Assembly: GCA_951812395.1 (NCBI GenBank)
Contig: CATOSD010000001.1
Location: forward strand, 806,001-870,000
Length of the DNA stretch: 64,000 nt
Direction: 5' to 3'
From: an uncultured Dehalococcoidia bacterium
Lineage (GTDB): Bacteria > Chloroflexota > Dehalococcoidia > Lucifugimonadales > CATOSD01
Made by a program: the position numbers and the translations under genes
Notes under the pieces: model-generated
Databases searched by the model: none
The model's input: the letters and a program-made list of their open reading frames with translations, nothing else
Told to the model about the DNA's origin: nothing
In this document: positions 28,578-37,100 of the stretch, in pieces
Numbering within the stretch: position 1 is the first letter of the stretch
Layout: each line of letters begins with the position of its first letter

Positions 28578-29055
28578 GCTGGACGAGCTGTACCGAGAAG
28601 CGATACTCTCCCACGTCCGCGATCCCCGCAACCACTGCGTGGTGCCGGACGCTCAAGTGACGGGGGAGAGCGTGAACCCCTTTTGCGGCGACGAGATCAG
28701 CCTGCAGCTCCGCTTGGACGAATCGGGCCGCGTGGCGCGCATCGGTCTACAGGGCAAGGGATGTTCCATCAACCGAGCCGCAGGGTCGATTATGAGCGAG
28801 GCCATTCGCGGCAGGAGCCTGGATGAGATCGAGGAGCTGTCGGACCTGTTCCGTGGGATGATGCGCAGCACCGAGGCTGCGCCCGACGAGTGGGCGCGGC
28901 TTGGCGAGCTGGAGGTTCTCTCCGGCGTCACGCGGTTTCCCGTGCGCATCAAGTGTGCGCTGCTGCCGTGGTCGGCGCTCGACGACGGCATCGACGAGTA
29001 CCGGCGCGGGCGGGACCGTGAGGCGTTGCCTGGTGAGCCGTCACCCCCATCCTAA
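28564..29055 (+). CDS. sufU: SufU-like Fe-S assembly protein (copy 2)
   Basis: The protein has 163 residues. It keeps the three Cys and Asp of the family (NPFCGD, GKGCSINRA, IKCALLPW) and the SufU-type insertion, but is clearly diverged from the copy at 25915-26367. It starts inside the end of sufS (14-bp overlap), the usual sufS-sufU coupling, so this copy may be the main SufS partner. The C-terminus ends in a short Pro-rich tail that runs into the dispersed repeat sequence. The reason for two SufU proteins is not evident. Confidence 0.9.
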   Translation: MALDELDELYREAILSHVRDPRNHCVVPDAQVTGESVNPFCGDEISLQLRLDESGRVARIGLQGKGCSINRAAGSIMSEAIRGRSLDEIEELSDLFRGMMRSTEAAPDEWARLGELEVLSGVTRFPVRIKCALLPWSALDDGIDEYRRGRDREALPGEPSPPS

Positions 29056-29200
29056 CCTTCCCCCTGCGAGGGGGAAGGGACTCTTGGAAGGCTCACTCCC
29101 GCTCCCTACCCTATCGGCCCTGCGAGGGGGAAGGGACTCTTGGAAGGCTCACTCCCGCTCCCTACCCTTATCGGCCCTGCGAGAGGGAAGGGACTTCAAG
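29041..29200. repeat. Cluster of REP-like palindromes (three units)
   Basis: CACCCCCATCCTAACC is followed by TTCCCCC-TGCGA-GGGGGAA, a 7-bp stem hairpin, and AAGGGACTC. A block of about 58 bp containing the hairpin core and GGAAGGCTCACTCCCGC is repeated in tandem, giving cores at about 29055-29080, 29117-29138 and 29172-29193. The same palindrome occurs between genes elsewhere in the window (29467-29508, 32396-32458, 61204-61247). It may work as a transcription attenuator between convergent genes. Confidence 0.8.
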
Positions 29201-29219
29201 GGTTACCATGCCCTGGTTG

Positions 29220-29423
29220 CTAGCCGGCCGTCGTGTCCGCCTCGAAACCGCAGGAGCGGTGGGCGCCGTCGCAGAAGGGCTTGTTCTCGGACTCTCCGCA
29301 GCGGCAAAGGAAGATGATGTCCTCTTCGACCGTGAATTCGTTGCCAGCGGGGTCTATCAGCTTCAGGGGGCCCTGCACCATGTAGGGTCCGTTCTTCCTC
29401 GGTGTGATGGTAACGTCTGCCAT
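29220..29423 (-). CDS. CDGSH iron-sulfur domain protein
   Basis: The protein has 67 residues. The CDGSH motif is complete: Cys40, Cys42, Cys51 and His55 in CRCGESENKPFCDGAH. These bind one redox-active [2Fe-2S] cluster through three Cys and one His. The N-terminal part (NGPYMVQGPLKLIDPAGNEF) is the beta-strand region seen in bacterial mitoNEET-like proteins. It lies convergent to the suf operon, so it may be a client of that pathway. Confidence 0.94.
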   Translation of the reverse strand: MADVTITPRKNGPYMVQGPLKLIDPAGNEFTVEEDIIFLCRCGESENKPFCDGAHRSCGFEADTTAG

Positions 29424-29466
29424 GCGTGTCCTCCGTTTTGATCGATGTGCGCGGGGTGCGAACCTT

Positions 29467-29508
29467 CACCCCCATCCTAGCCTCCCCCCTGCGAGGGGGA
29501 AGGGACTA
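29467..29508. repeat. REP-like palindrome
   Basis: This is another copy of CACCCCCATCCTAGCC-TCCCCCC-TGCGA-GGGGGAAGGGACT, ending about 10 bp before the etfBA stop codon on the opposite strand. Confidence 0.75.
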
Positions 29509-29517
29509 TTGTGAGCT

Positions 29518-31344
29518 TCAGCGCCCACGGACGGCCACTGTCAGCGCGGGTACGACGTCGGCGTAGTCTCCCACTATGCCGAAATCTGCGGCCCTGAAGA
29601 TAGGCGCCCGCGGGCTATTGTTTATGGCGATTACGGTGCCCGCCTTGCGAATGCCTACAGTATGATTGAGCGGGCCTCGGAGTGCAATCGCCACGTACAA
29701 CCGCGGCGAGACGGCTTTGCCGGACAGGCCCACCTGGTGTTGGCGGGGCATCCAGCCCGCGTCCACCAGGTCACGGGTTGCGCCGAGCGAGCCGCCGAGA
29801 GCGTCGGCCAACTCCCGCGCCACGCCGATGTTTTCGGGGCCGCCAATGCCCATGCCGACGCTAACCACCACGCGGGCGTGCTCCAGTTCCGCGCCCTCCG
29901 CGGTCGCGGCTGGCACGCTGCCGAGCAGCCGGACCCGCGGATCCGCAAGATTGCCGACGTCGAGCGTGCGCACGTCCGGAGGCACGGCGAAGTCGGGGGC
30001 CGCGGGCGTGAGAATGCCCGGCCTCACCGTCGCCATCTGGGGGCGTGTCCGGGACAGGATGGGCGCGACCACGCTGCCGCCGAACGCGGGCTTGAGCTGC
30101 ACGAGCCGGCCGTGGTCGTCCAAGTCCAGGCCGATGCAGTCGCCGGTCAGGCCCAGATCGAGGCGGGCGGCAAGCCGGGCGGCGAGGTCCAGGCCGTTCG
30201 CGGTGGCGCCCAGCAGCACGGCGTATGGGGCGTGGTCCGCCACGGCGCGGGCGAGTATCGCGGTGTGGGTCTCCGTGTCGTAGCGGCCGAGCCGGGCGTC
30301 GTCGGCCAGCCACACCGCGTCCGCGCCGTGGGCCGTCAACAGCGCGGCGTGGCGTTCCACGCCGTCGACAAGTAGGACGGCCTCCACGTTCGTTCCCAGC
30401 CGCGTCGCAAGCTCCGACGCCCTGCCCAGCAGCTCCAGCGTAACCGGGCGCACGTCCCCGCCCAGCAGTTCGGCGACCACCCAGATCGAGCCCATCTCGC
30501 CGTGCTCGCGCAGCGGCCCGCGGGAGGTGCCGCCGCCCTCCGCGTTTTCGGCGTCGTCGAACACGCCGCGCTCTTCCAAGTACTGCATCAGCCGGGCGAC
30601 CGAGGCGTCCACATGCTCGTTGCGTACGACTATGGCGTCCCTGTCGGACTGCTCAGAGTAGACTTCGCCGACCCAGGTTGGCGAGCCTTCCGTGCCGAAC
30701 AGCGAGGCGTCGTCCGAGAGTTCCGCGGCGGTGAGCTGCTCGATGGGCGTGGAGCGCGCGGCCTCCACGTCGTCCGGCCGGGGGAACGCCTCGGGAGCGA
30801 CGCCCTCGGTGACGGTGACGAGGGCGGGCAGCGGGCACGACAGGCGCTCGTGGCCCTCGTCAGTTTCGCGCTCGACGATGACCCGAGCGGCCTGCGCGTC
30901 CAGCTCCAGCCGGCGCACGCCGGTGACCTGCGGAAGCCCCAGCATCTCGGCGACTTCGGGACCTACCTGGCCGGTCTCGGCGTCCACACTGTTGCGACCG
31001 CAGAGGATTAGGTCGAACGACTCGCGGCGCAGCGCCAGGGCGAGCGCCCGCGCGGTTGCCAGGGTGTCGGAGCCGGCGAACGCCCTGTCGACGAGATGGA
31101 CGGCGCGGTCCATGCCCATGGCGAGGCACTGCACCAACGAGTCGGCAGCCTGGGGTGGGCCCATGGTGTAGACGACGGCCTCGACGTCGGCGTGCTGTTT
31201 TAGCTCGGCGACCGCCGACACCGCGAGCACGTCGAAGGGGTTGACCTCGTTGGGGACGCCCTCGCGCACGACGCGGCGGCTCTCGTTGTCGAACCGGAGC
31301 ATCGAGACGACGGGGACTTGCTTTATGCAGATGGCGATTTTCAT
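29518..31344 (-). CDS. etfBA: Fused electron transfer flavoprotein, beta + alpha subunits
   Basis: The protein has 608 residues in one uninterrupted frame. Residues about 1-260 are EtfB: MKIAICIKQVP, VNPFDVLAV, CGRNSVDAETGQVGPEVAEMLG. Residues about 285-608 are EtfA: IWVVAEL, then the FAD-binding end GLSGKAVSPRLYVAIALRGPLNHTVGIRKAGTVIAINNS followed by AADFGIVGDYADVVPAL. The linker is a short Gly/Glu-rich stretch. ETF takes electrons from acyl-CoA and related dehydrogenases and passes them to ETF:quinone oxidoreductase. Fusion of the two subunits is uncommon. No dehydrogenase or FixC gene is adjacent. Confidence 0.93.
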   Translation of the reverse strand: MKIAICIKQVPVVSMLRFDNESRRVVREGVPNEVNPFDVLAVSAVAELKQHADVEAVVYTMGPPQAADSLVQCLAMGMDRAVHLVDRAFAGSDTLATARALALALRRESFDLILCGRNSVDAETGQVGPEVAEMLGLPQVTGVRRLELDAQAARVIVERETDEGHERLSCPLPALVTVTEGVAPEAFPRPDDVEAARSTPIEQLTAAELSDDASLFGTEGSPTWVGEVYSEQSDRDAIVVRNEHVDASVARLMQYLEERGVFDDAENAEGGGTSRGPLREHGEMGSIWVVAELLGGDVRPVTLELLGRASELATRLGTNVEAVLLVDGVERHAALLTAHGADAVWLADDARLGRYDTETHTAILARAVADHAPYAVLLGATANGLDLAARLAARLDLGLTGDCIGLDLDDHGRLVQLKPAFGGSVVAPILSRTRPQMATVRPGILTPAAPDFAVPPDVRTLDVGNLADPRVRLLGSVPAATAEGAELEHARVVVSVGMGIGGPENIGVARELADALGGSLGATRDLVDAGWMPRQHQVGLSGKAVSPRLYVAIALRGPLNHTVGIRKAGTVIAINNSPRAPIFRAADFGIVGDYADVVPALTVAVRGR

Positions 31345-31668
31345 GGTGGCGAATGGTCGGTGGTCAGTTGTCAGTGGTCAGTTTTCAGGCATTACCCTAG
31401 CCCATCAATTTCCGACGTGCAAGGTCAGGCGAATGGGGCGGAGGCAGCGGCCGGCTTTGCCGGAAAGCGAAATCTGTTAGATTCTGCGACATTCTGTGAA
31501 ACTCCTAGCTGAGGGTGTCGGTGGTCGCGCCCAATTCTGTAATGCTGGCGTGGGCAATTCGGGGCACAAGTGTCGCGTCGCGTGGCAGATTAGGACAGGG
31601 GCACGGTGCTGCCTCAGGGCGCCCACAAGGGACGCAGGGCACCCACAAGGGATGCCCCTACGGTCCTT
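31345..31668. other. Intergenic region with short direct repeats
   Basis: This gene-free stretch of about 320 bp contains GTGGTCAGTTGTCAGTGGTCAGTTTTCAG-like short direct repeats (31358-31388) and a duplicated (CC)CACAAGGGA(C/T)GC block (31621-31655). No promoter or RNA gene was recognised. Confidence 0.5.
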
Positions 31669-31932
31669 ACCCGTTGGGGGTAGGGTTTCCGGGCCGCGGG
31701 GTCTGTCCCGCGCGTAAGCGAGGATAGCACGGATGTGCGTGTATTTCAAGAGCCGTGGGGAAATTGCGGGACCAGGGCGGATTGGTGGGGAGAAATTGCG
31801 CATACACGGGACGGAGGCGGGTCGTGTACTGGGCGCGCGGGTGGCAGGGCCGAGGCACGGGTGGCGCGGGAGAGTGACGGTTTTTTCGGGGTGCGGGGGC
31901 GGGAATTGGGCCTGTGTGGGCGAGGAGATGCG
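31669..31932 (+). repeat. Dispersed non-coding repeat, about 260 bp (copy 2)
   Basis: This copy aligns, in opposite orientation, with 15220-15482. It carries the same landmarks, including the TAGCACGGATGTGC dyad and GCGGATTGGTGGGGAGAAAT. A short fragment with the same dyad is also seen at 61552-61566. Identity is high in blocks and lower between them. It ends shortly before the higA stop codon on the minus strand. Confidence 0.7.
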
Positions 31933-31965
31933 ACCAGGGGTGCGCGCTGGGGCAGGTTAAGGGCA

Positions 31966-32244
31966 CTACACCAGGGGCTCGATCGTGCTGAGGTCTGTTT
32001 TGGCGCGTGCGACGCCAAGGTCGTACATGCGTTGAAGGTTCAGCCAGAACTCGGGAGTCATGGTCAGGGCACGCCCAAGGCGCAGGGCGGTGTCCGCAGT
32101 GATCGACCAGCGGCGGTGAACGATGTCGTGGATGCGCACCTGGGGGACGCCTATCGTCTTGGCCAGGCGGTACTGGGTGATACCCAGCTCCTCCAAGAAC
32201 TCGGCCAGGTGTTCTCCGGGGTGTATGTGTTCACGGGCTGTCAT
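31966..32244 (-). CDS. higA: HigA-family antitoxin (XRE helix-turn-helix), orphan
   Basis: The protein has 92 residues. It begins REHIHPGEHLAEFLEELGITQYRLAKTIGVPQVRIHDIVHRRW, the HTH of HigA/VapA-type antidotes, and ends LTMTPEFWLNLQRMYDL, also diagnostic of this family. HigA neutralises a HigB ribonuclease and represses its own operon. In the host-inhibition module higB normally lies directly upstream, but the 212 bp upstream (32245-32456) contain only repeats and no HigB-like frame. It is therefore an orphan, perhaps a remnant or a trans-acting antidote. Confidence 0.88.
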   Translation of the reverse strand: MTAREHIHPGEHLAEFLEELGITQYRLAKTIGVPQVRIHDIVHRRWSITADTALRLGRALTMTPEFWLNLQRMYDLGVARAKTDLSTIEPLV

Positions 32245-32279
32245 GGTTGCTTCTTGTCCTTTGAGACTGTTGTTGCGTA

Positions 32280-32458
32280 GCGGACGCCTTCACGCCCATC
32301 CCCGTATCAAGTATGGGGCAAGCTCTAACTTTCCCCCTGTGAGGGCTGACAAGGGTAGGTGTTTGGGAACAATGGGGGTTGCATCGCGTTCGGTACCCCC
32401 ATCCTAACCCTTCGGCAGGCTCAGGGCAGGCTCTTCCCCCTGCGAGGGGGAAGGGACT
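32280..32458. repeat. Two REP elements carrying nested short insertions
   Basis: The right copy (32396-32458) reads CCCCCATCCTAACC, then the 24-nt segment CTTCGGCAGGCTCAGGGCAG+GCTC, then the hairpin TTCCCCC-TGCGA-GGGGGAA. Compared with the intact element at 29041-29080, the 24-nt segment is a clean insertion. The left copy (about 32285-32340) has CCCCGTATCAAGTATGGGG plus CAAGCTC at the same site, followed by a degenerate TTTCCCCCTGTGAGG. Both insert types are short dispersed repeats in their own right. Confidence 0.7.
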
Positions 32459-33815
32459 AGATTGTAACAGGCGGCGCCGCATGGAAGGCGAGGATGCGCT
32501 CGCACCAGGCCGCGGCGGAGAGGAGGCGCTCTTCGGCGAAGGGGGCGGCGATTAGCTGGACGCCGAGGGGGAGGCCGTTTGCGGCGAGACCGGACGGGAG
32601 GGTGACGGCGGGGAATCCGCAGGTGGTCCAGGGGCTCTGGAAGATCATGTCGCCGGTGGTTGTGAGATCGCGGGGCGCGGGCGCGGGCGTGGATGGAGTG
32701 AGCAGGACATCGACGTCGGCCATGTCGTGGAGGATGGCGCGGCGGAATTTTTCCCTCGTGCGCTGGGCGCGGACGTAGGCGACGGCGGGCGTGAGATGGC
32801 CGCGCTCGATGGAGGCGCGTATGCGTGGGCCGAAGTCGTCGGGCCGCACGGAGAAGTCGGCCTCGTGAATGCCGGCCGCCTCGACGGCTATGATGATGGA
32901 GTGCGCCGCCGCGAGTTCTTCGAAGTCGGCGACGGTTGTGAAGTCCACGACGTCGGCGTCGGACTCGGCAAGACGCTCCAGGGCGGCGCGGGTGTGGGCC
33001 CGGGTCTCGTCGTCGCTGTTGGCGTCGAAGAACTGGGACACGTAGCCGACGCGCGGGGGGCGGGCGTTCCCGGCGGCGGCGCGGCGGTAGTTTCCCACGG
33101 GCCGCGTGGACGACGACGGGTCCTTGGGGTCGTGGCCGGCGAGGGCGTCCAGCACGATGGCGGCGTCTTCGACGCTGCGGGTGATGGGGCCAACCGTGTC
33201 CAGGGACCAGGCGAGCGGGAACACGCCGTGCTTGCTGACGCGGCCGTAGGTGGGCTTGAGGCCGACGACGCCGTTGTAGGACGCGGGGCGCAGGATGGAG
33301 CCGCCGGTCTGCGATCCCATGGCGGCGGGGAAGATGCGCGCGGCGACGCCCGCGGCCGAGCCGCTGCTGGAGCCGCCGGGGGTGTGGGCGGTGTTCCAGG
33401 GGTTGCGGGTGGGCGAGGGGTCGCCGCTGGCGAACTGGGTGGTGACGGCCTTGCCCATGATGACGGTGCCTGCGCGGCGCAGCAGGGCGACTGAGTGGGC
33501 GTCGTGGTCGGGGACGTAGTCGGCGTAGATGGGGGAGCAGGCGGTGGTGAGCACGCCTTTGGTGTTGTAGATGTCCTTGAGGGCGATGGGGATGCCGTGG
33601 AGGGGGCCGCGGGACTTGCCGGACTCGAGCTCTCGTTCGCTGCGGCGGGCGCCCTCGAGGGCGGCGTCGGGGTCGAGGGTGACCCAGACGTGGAGGGCGG
33701 GCTCGAGGGCGTCAGCGCGGGTGAGCAGCGCCTCCATGAGCGAGACGGGGGAGAGCGAGCGGTCGGCGATGAGGGCGGAGGCCTGGGTGACGGTGAGTTG
33801 GTGGAGGTTGGTCAT
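32457..33815 (-). CDS. Amidase (amidase signature family)
   Basis: The protein has 452 residues. The Ser-cisSer-Lys triad regions are present: IPIALKDIYNTKGVLTTACS (Lys), GGSSSGSAAGVAARIFPAAMGSQTGGSILRPASYNGVVGLKPTYG (cis-Ser and nucleophilic Ser), then GRVSKHGVFPLAWSLDTVGPITRSVEDAA. Family members hydrolyse amides or transfer ammonia (GatA). The absence of gatB/gatC neighbours and the short C-terminus argue for a stand-alone amidase. Substrate is unknown. Confidence 0.9.
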   Translation of the reverse strand: MTNLHQLTVTQASALIADRSLSPVSLMEALLTRADALEPALHVWVTLDPDAALEGARRSERELESGKSRGPLHGIPIALKDIYNTKGVLTTACSPIYADYVPDHDAHSVALLRRAGTVIMGKAVTTQFASGDPSPTRNPWNTAHTPGGSSSGSAAGVAARIFPAAMGSQTGGSILRPASYNGVVGLKPTYGRVSKHGVFPLAWSLDTVGPITRSVEDAAIVLDALAGHDPKDPSSSTRPVGNYRRAAAGNARPPRVGYVSQFFDANSDDETRAHTRAALERLAESDADVVDFTTVADFEELAAAHSIIIAVEAAGIHEADFSVRPDDFGPRIRASIERGHLTPAVAYVRAQRTREKFRRAILHDMADVDVLLTPSTPAPAPRDLTTTGDMIFQSPWTTCGFPAVTLPSGLAANGLPLGVQLIAAPFAEERLLSAAAWCERILAFHAAPPVTI

Positions 33816-33847
33816 TGGGAATGCTCCGTTTATGTGATGCCGGTTTG

Positions 33848-34162
33848 CTAGAAGAGTGCGCGGGTGGCGGTTAGGATTTCGGTCAGCTTAGCGTTGGTGA
33901 GGCGGCCGACGGTACGCCCAAGTACGCTCTCGTGCAGTGTGAAAAACCTATCCGTCCGCGCGTAACTTCGTCGCCTCAGGCGGCCTCTTGCAAGATCATT
34001 ATTCGAGATACGCACTTCTCGCCCCCGTAGCTGGTCACTACTGGTCACTTCGCAGACAATCCAATCGGACATTCCCACATCGGCCAGAACCACGGCTGGT
34101 CGGCGTTTGGCTGCCCTCAGATACGTATATGGATATCTGGCCATTACTACGTCGCCTATCAA
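33848..34162 (-). CDS. PemK/MazF-like type II toxin
   Basis: The protein has 104 residues from a TTG that overlaps the TGA of the restriction-modification gene (TTGA at 34159-34162). An in-frame ATG further upstream (34219) would overlap that gene by 61 bp. The MazF/PemK fold is recognised from IGDVVMARYPYTYLRAAKRRPAVVLAD at the N-terminus, followed by VCEVTSS and the C-terminal SYARTDRFFTLHESVLGRTVGRLT(N)AKL. These ribonucleases cut mRNA and are usually neutralised by a small antitoxin directly upstream. No antitoxin-like ORF is present here; instead the large R-M gene takes that place, so the pairing is unusual. Confidence 0.8.
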   Translation of the reverse strand: MIGDVVMARYPYTYLRAAKRRPAVVLADVGMSDWIVCEVTSSDQLRGREVRISNNDLARGRLRRRSYARTDRFFTLHESVLGRTVGRLTNAKLTEILTATRALF

Positions 34163-37100
34163 TCGGCTTGTTGCTCCTGTTGATAGATGTCTGGCATCGA
34201 GGCCCACTCGGCAAGCCACTCCTCGTCTTCTGGCCTGCTAAACATTGATTGCAGGCCCATCATCGTCCACTCGTGTTTGTCGCGGTCTCCAAAGACGATG
34301 AGTTCACCTTCATCCCAGTAAGCCATGTCGTCCACGACGTGCATCGTCTTGACGCTGACGGTGCAGACGCGCTTGAGCAGGTCTATGACGCGCTCCTTGT
34401 GGTCGGCGAAGCGGTAGGTATTGAACTTCTCGCGTATCGTCGGGTCGCGGGGTTTCTTCTCCTTGTATTGGTCCAGCACCCACTCAAGGGCGGAGCGGTT
34501 GCCGAGTTCGTATCGCCAGGCGTCGGGCGGGACGCCCGCGAGCGTGGTGTGCTCGTCCAGGATGAGCAGGCCTCTTTCCTTGTCGGGTTTGAGGATGACC
34601 TTGGGAGACTTATCGCCCGGCAACCGGCTCTCGCGGCGTTCGAGCTCGAACGGCTCGGCGGACTCGAAGCCTATGTGCAGGTCTAGCAGTTCGCGGCCCA
34701 TCTTCGCCCACACGTCGAAATCGTCGTTGTACAGGGGTAGCCGGGGGAACTCGCGCAGCAGGTCGTTGGCGTAGTCGTAGCGGTACACCGGGTCGTGGAG
34801 CACAGCGTATGTGTAGGCGAATATCTCCTCGGCGGAAATGCCGTCCGGGTAGACTTGATCAAATCTGCCGCGCCATTCCTTGCGGAAGTGGTCATTGATG
34901 CGCTCGATTCCCCAGTCGGTGATGTTGGAGACGCGCTCGCCGTCGGGGGTGTAGCGGTAGAGGGGGAGGCACTGGGCGCCGTCGAAGAACAGGTGCAGGT
35001 CAGTTAGCTTGTCAGATGCAAGCGCGGCAAACGGCCTTCGCCCGCTCGTCGCCTGAAAGCAGATGACCTTGTTAGGTTGTTTCAGGTCCTCCCCAAACAT
35101 CGCGTAGTGATTTCTAGTGAGAACATCGTTCATCGTGAAGTCAGCGAAATATTCCTTCGTTACGAAGGGACGATAAAGCGTCTGATTGCAGCTAGCCTCT
35201 GTATAGACAATGCGCCGCCCGCGCAAGAACTCGTTGCGTAGGTCTCGACTCCACTTGATAACTGGGGGATACGACTTGTCGTTCCGGTCAAGAAGTTCGT
35301 TGAAGGTGTCCACGAAGTACAGTGCTTTGTTCCGCAGATTGCGGGCGTCGAAATCGTATACCCATTCATCTCGGTTGGTGCGGACACCTACCGAGTAATG
35401 ACCGAATATCGCTCGCCTTGGGCCGGCCGTCTTGGTAGACCTAGTCTTTCTATCGGCAAGCAGTATCAGGTTCTCGAAATCGGGGTTGCCCCTATTGAGC
35501 CAATTGTGCTTTCTGTCAGGGTCGATGTCGTCAAAAGCAATGTCGGCAACGCTAGACTTTCGCAATTCATCCAACTTTGCAGGCCCGGAAAGCTCGTCGT
35601 CAAGGGTGAAGTAGTGAATCTCCCCGTCGCCTTGCCGAGCGGATTCCCGCACTAAGAAGGCGATTGCCACGCCCGTCACTATACCGAACACGTTGCCGGC
35701 GCCGGCGGTCTTTCGCACGTCGCCGCCGAGGTCTACGATGTAGGCGTGGCTGAACTCCTGTGGGAGCAGCTTTCGGAATCCGTCGTCCTGTTGGGCGTCG
35801 AGATACTTGCGGCTGGTGATGAATGCGATGATTCCGTCGTCGGAAAGGCGGTCTGAGGCCCATCGGATGAATCGCTTGTACATGTCGTACTGCTTGGTCT
35901 TCTGGGCGGTGCTCTCGGCGATGTAGGTCTCGCGGATTCGGCGGTCGATTTCGGGGTATTCGCGGTTCTTGTTGTTGTCGTTCTCGTTCTGCTGGTTGGC
36001 GTTGTAGGGCGGGTTGCCGATTATGACGCTGATGGGTTTTTCGTTCTGGAGCTGGACGCGCATCCAGTTCTCGGTCGAGAGGCCGCCGAGGTTGAAGGCG
36101 CCCTGGCGCGTGACGGAGCCGCTGGTCGCACCCGCGGTCTGCCAGTCCGTGTTGTCCAGGGTGTCGACGAACACGAGGTTGGGGAACTCCAGGTAGCGGC
36201 CGGTCTTTTCCTTGTAGGCGTACTCGATGTTGAGGTTGGCGATGTAGTAGGGCAGGATCGCGACCTCGTTGGCGTGAATCTCGTTGCGGTACTTGTACTC
36301 CAGGCGGTCGGCGGGCAGGTAGTCGATGAGACTGGTGATGAAGGTGCCGGTGCCAGTTGCGGGGTCCAGTATCTGGACGTTGTCGTCGGCGAGGGTGCGG
36401 CCGAAGTGTTTCTGGAGCAGGTGGTCTGCGCCGCGGATGATGAAGTCCACGACCTCGTTGGGGGTGTAGACGACGCCGAGCCTGTCGGCGGCGGCGGGGT
36501 TGTAGGCCTTGTAGAAGTCCTCGTAGACGGCCTTGAGAAAGCGCTGCTTTTCGGCGTAGTCGGCTATCTCGTCCGCGGCGCGTCCGATTGCGCCGTAGTA
36601 GGCGCGGAGGCGGTCGATGGCCTGGCGGCGGACGTCGCCGGTGAAGAAGGTGCGCTCGAGGTGGTCGAGCTGGCGGGCGACGTTGTTTTCGCGGTGGAAC
36701 TGGTCCTCGGCGAACACGCGCAGGAAGATGTCCTTGGTGAGGATGTGCTGTAGCAGCATCTCGCGCACGTCGGGGGCGGAGACGTCGGGGCCGATGGAGC
36801 GGCGGCACAGCTCGAGGAATGCGGCGGCGGAGGACTGGTATTCGGGGTTGTCCGTCTCGGCTGCCTCGACGGCCTCGCGCAGGTTGGCGATGACGGTGGG
36901 AAGGTCGGCCTTGAACTGGGCCTGTGCGCCGCGGAACTCCTCTATCTGCGGCAGCTCGTAGTCGAGGAAGCGGCGGATGAGGCGGTGGAGCGCGCCGGGC
37001 TGGTTCATGTCCACGCGCATGGCCACTTCGCGGTTCTGGACCAGGACGGCGGTGCGGGAGTCCTCGAAGATGATGTTGTCGCGGGGGTAGCCGGTGTCGA

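Noticed and set aside
35600-36808. 402-codon frame inside the restriction-modification gene
   Set aside because: It is an alternative frame of the same strand with an Arg/Pro/His-rich product; the R-M frame has catalytic motifs and correct length.
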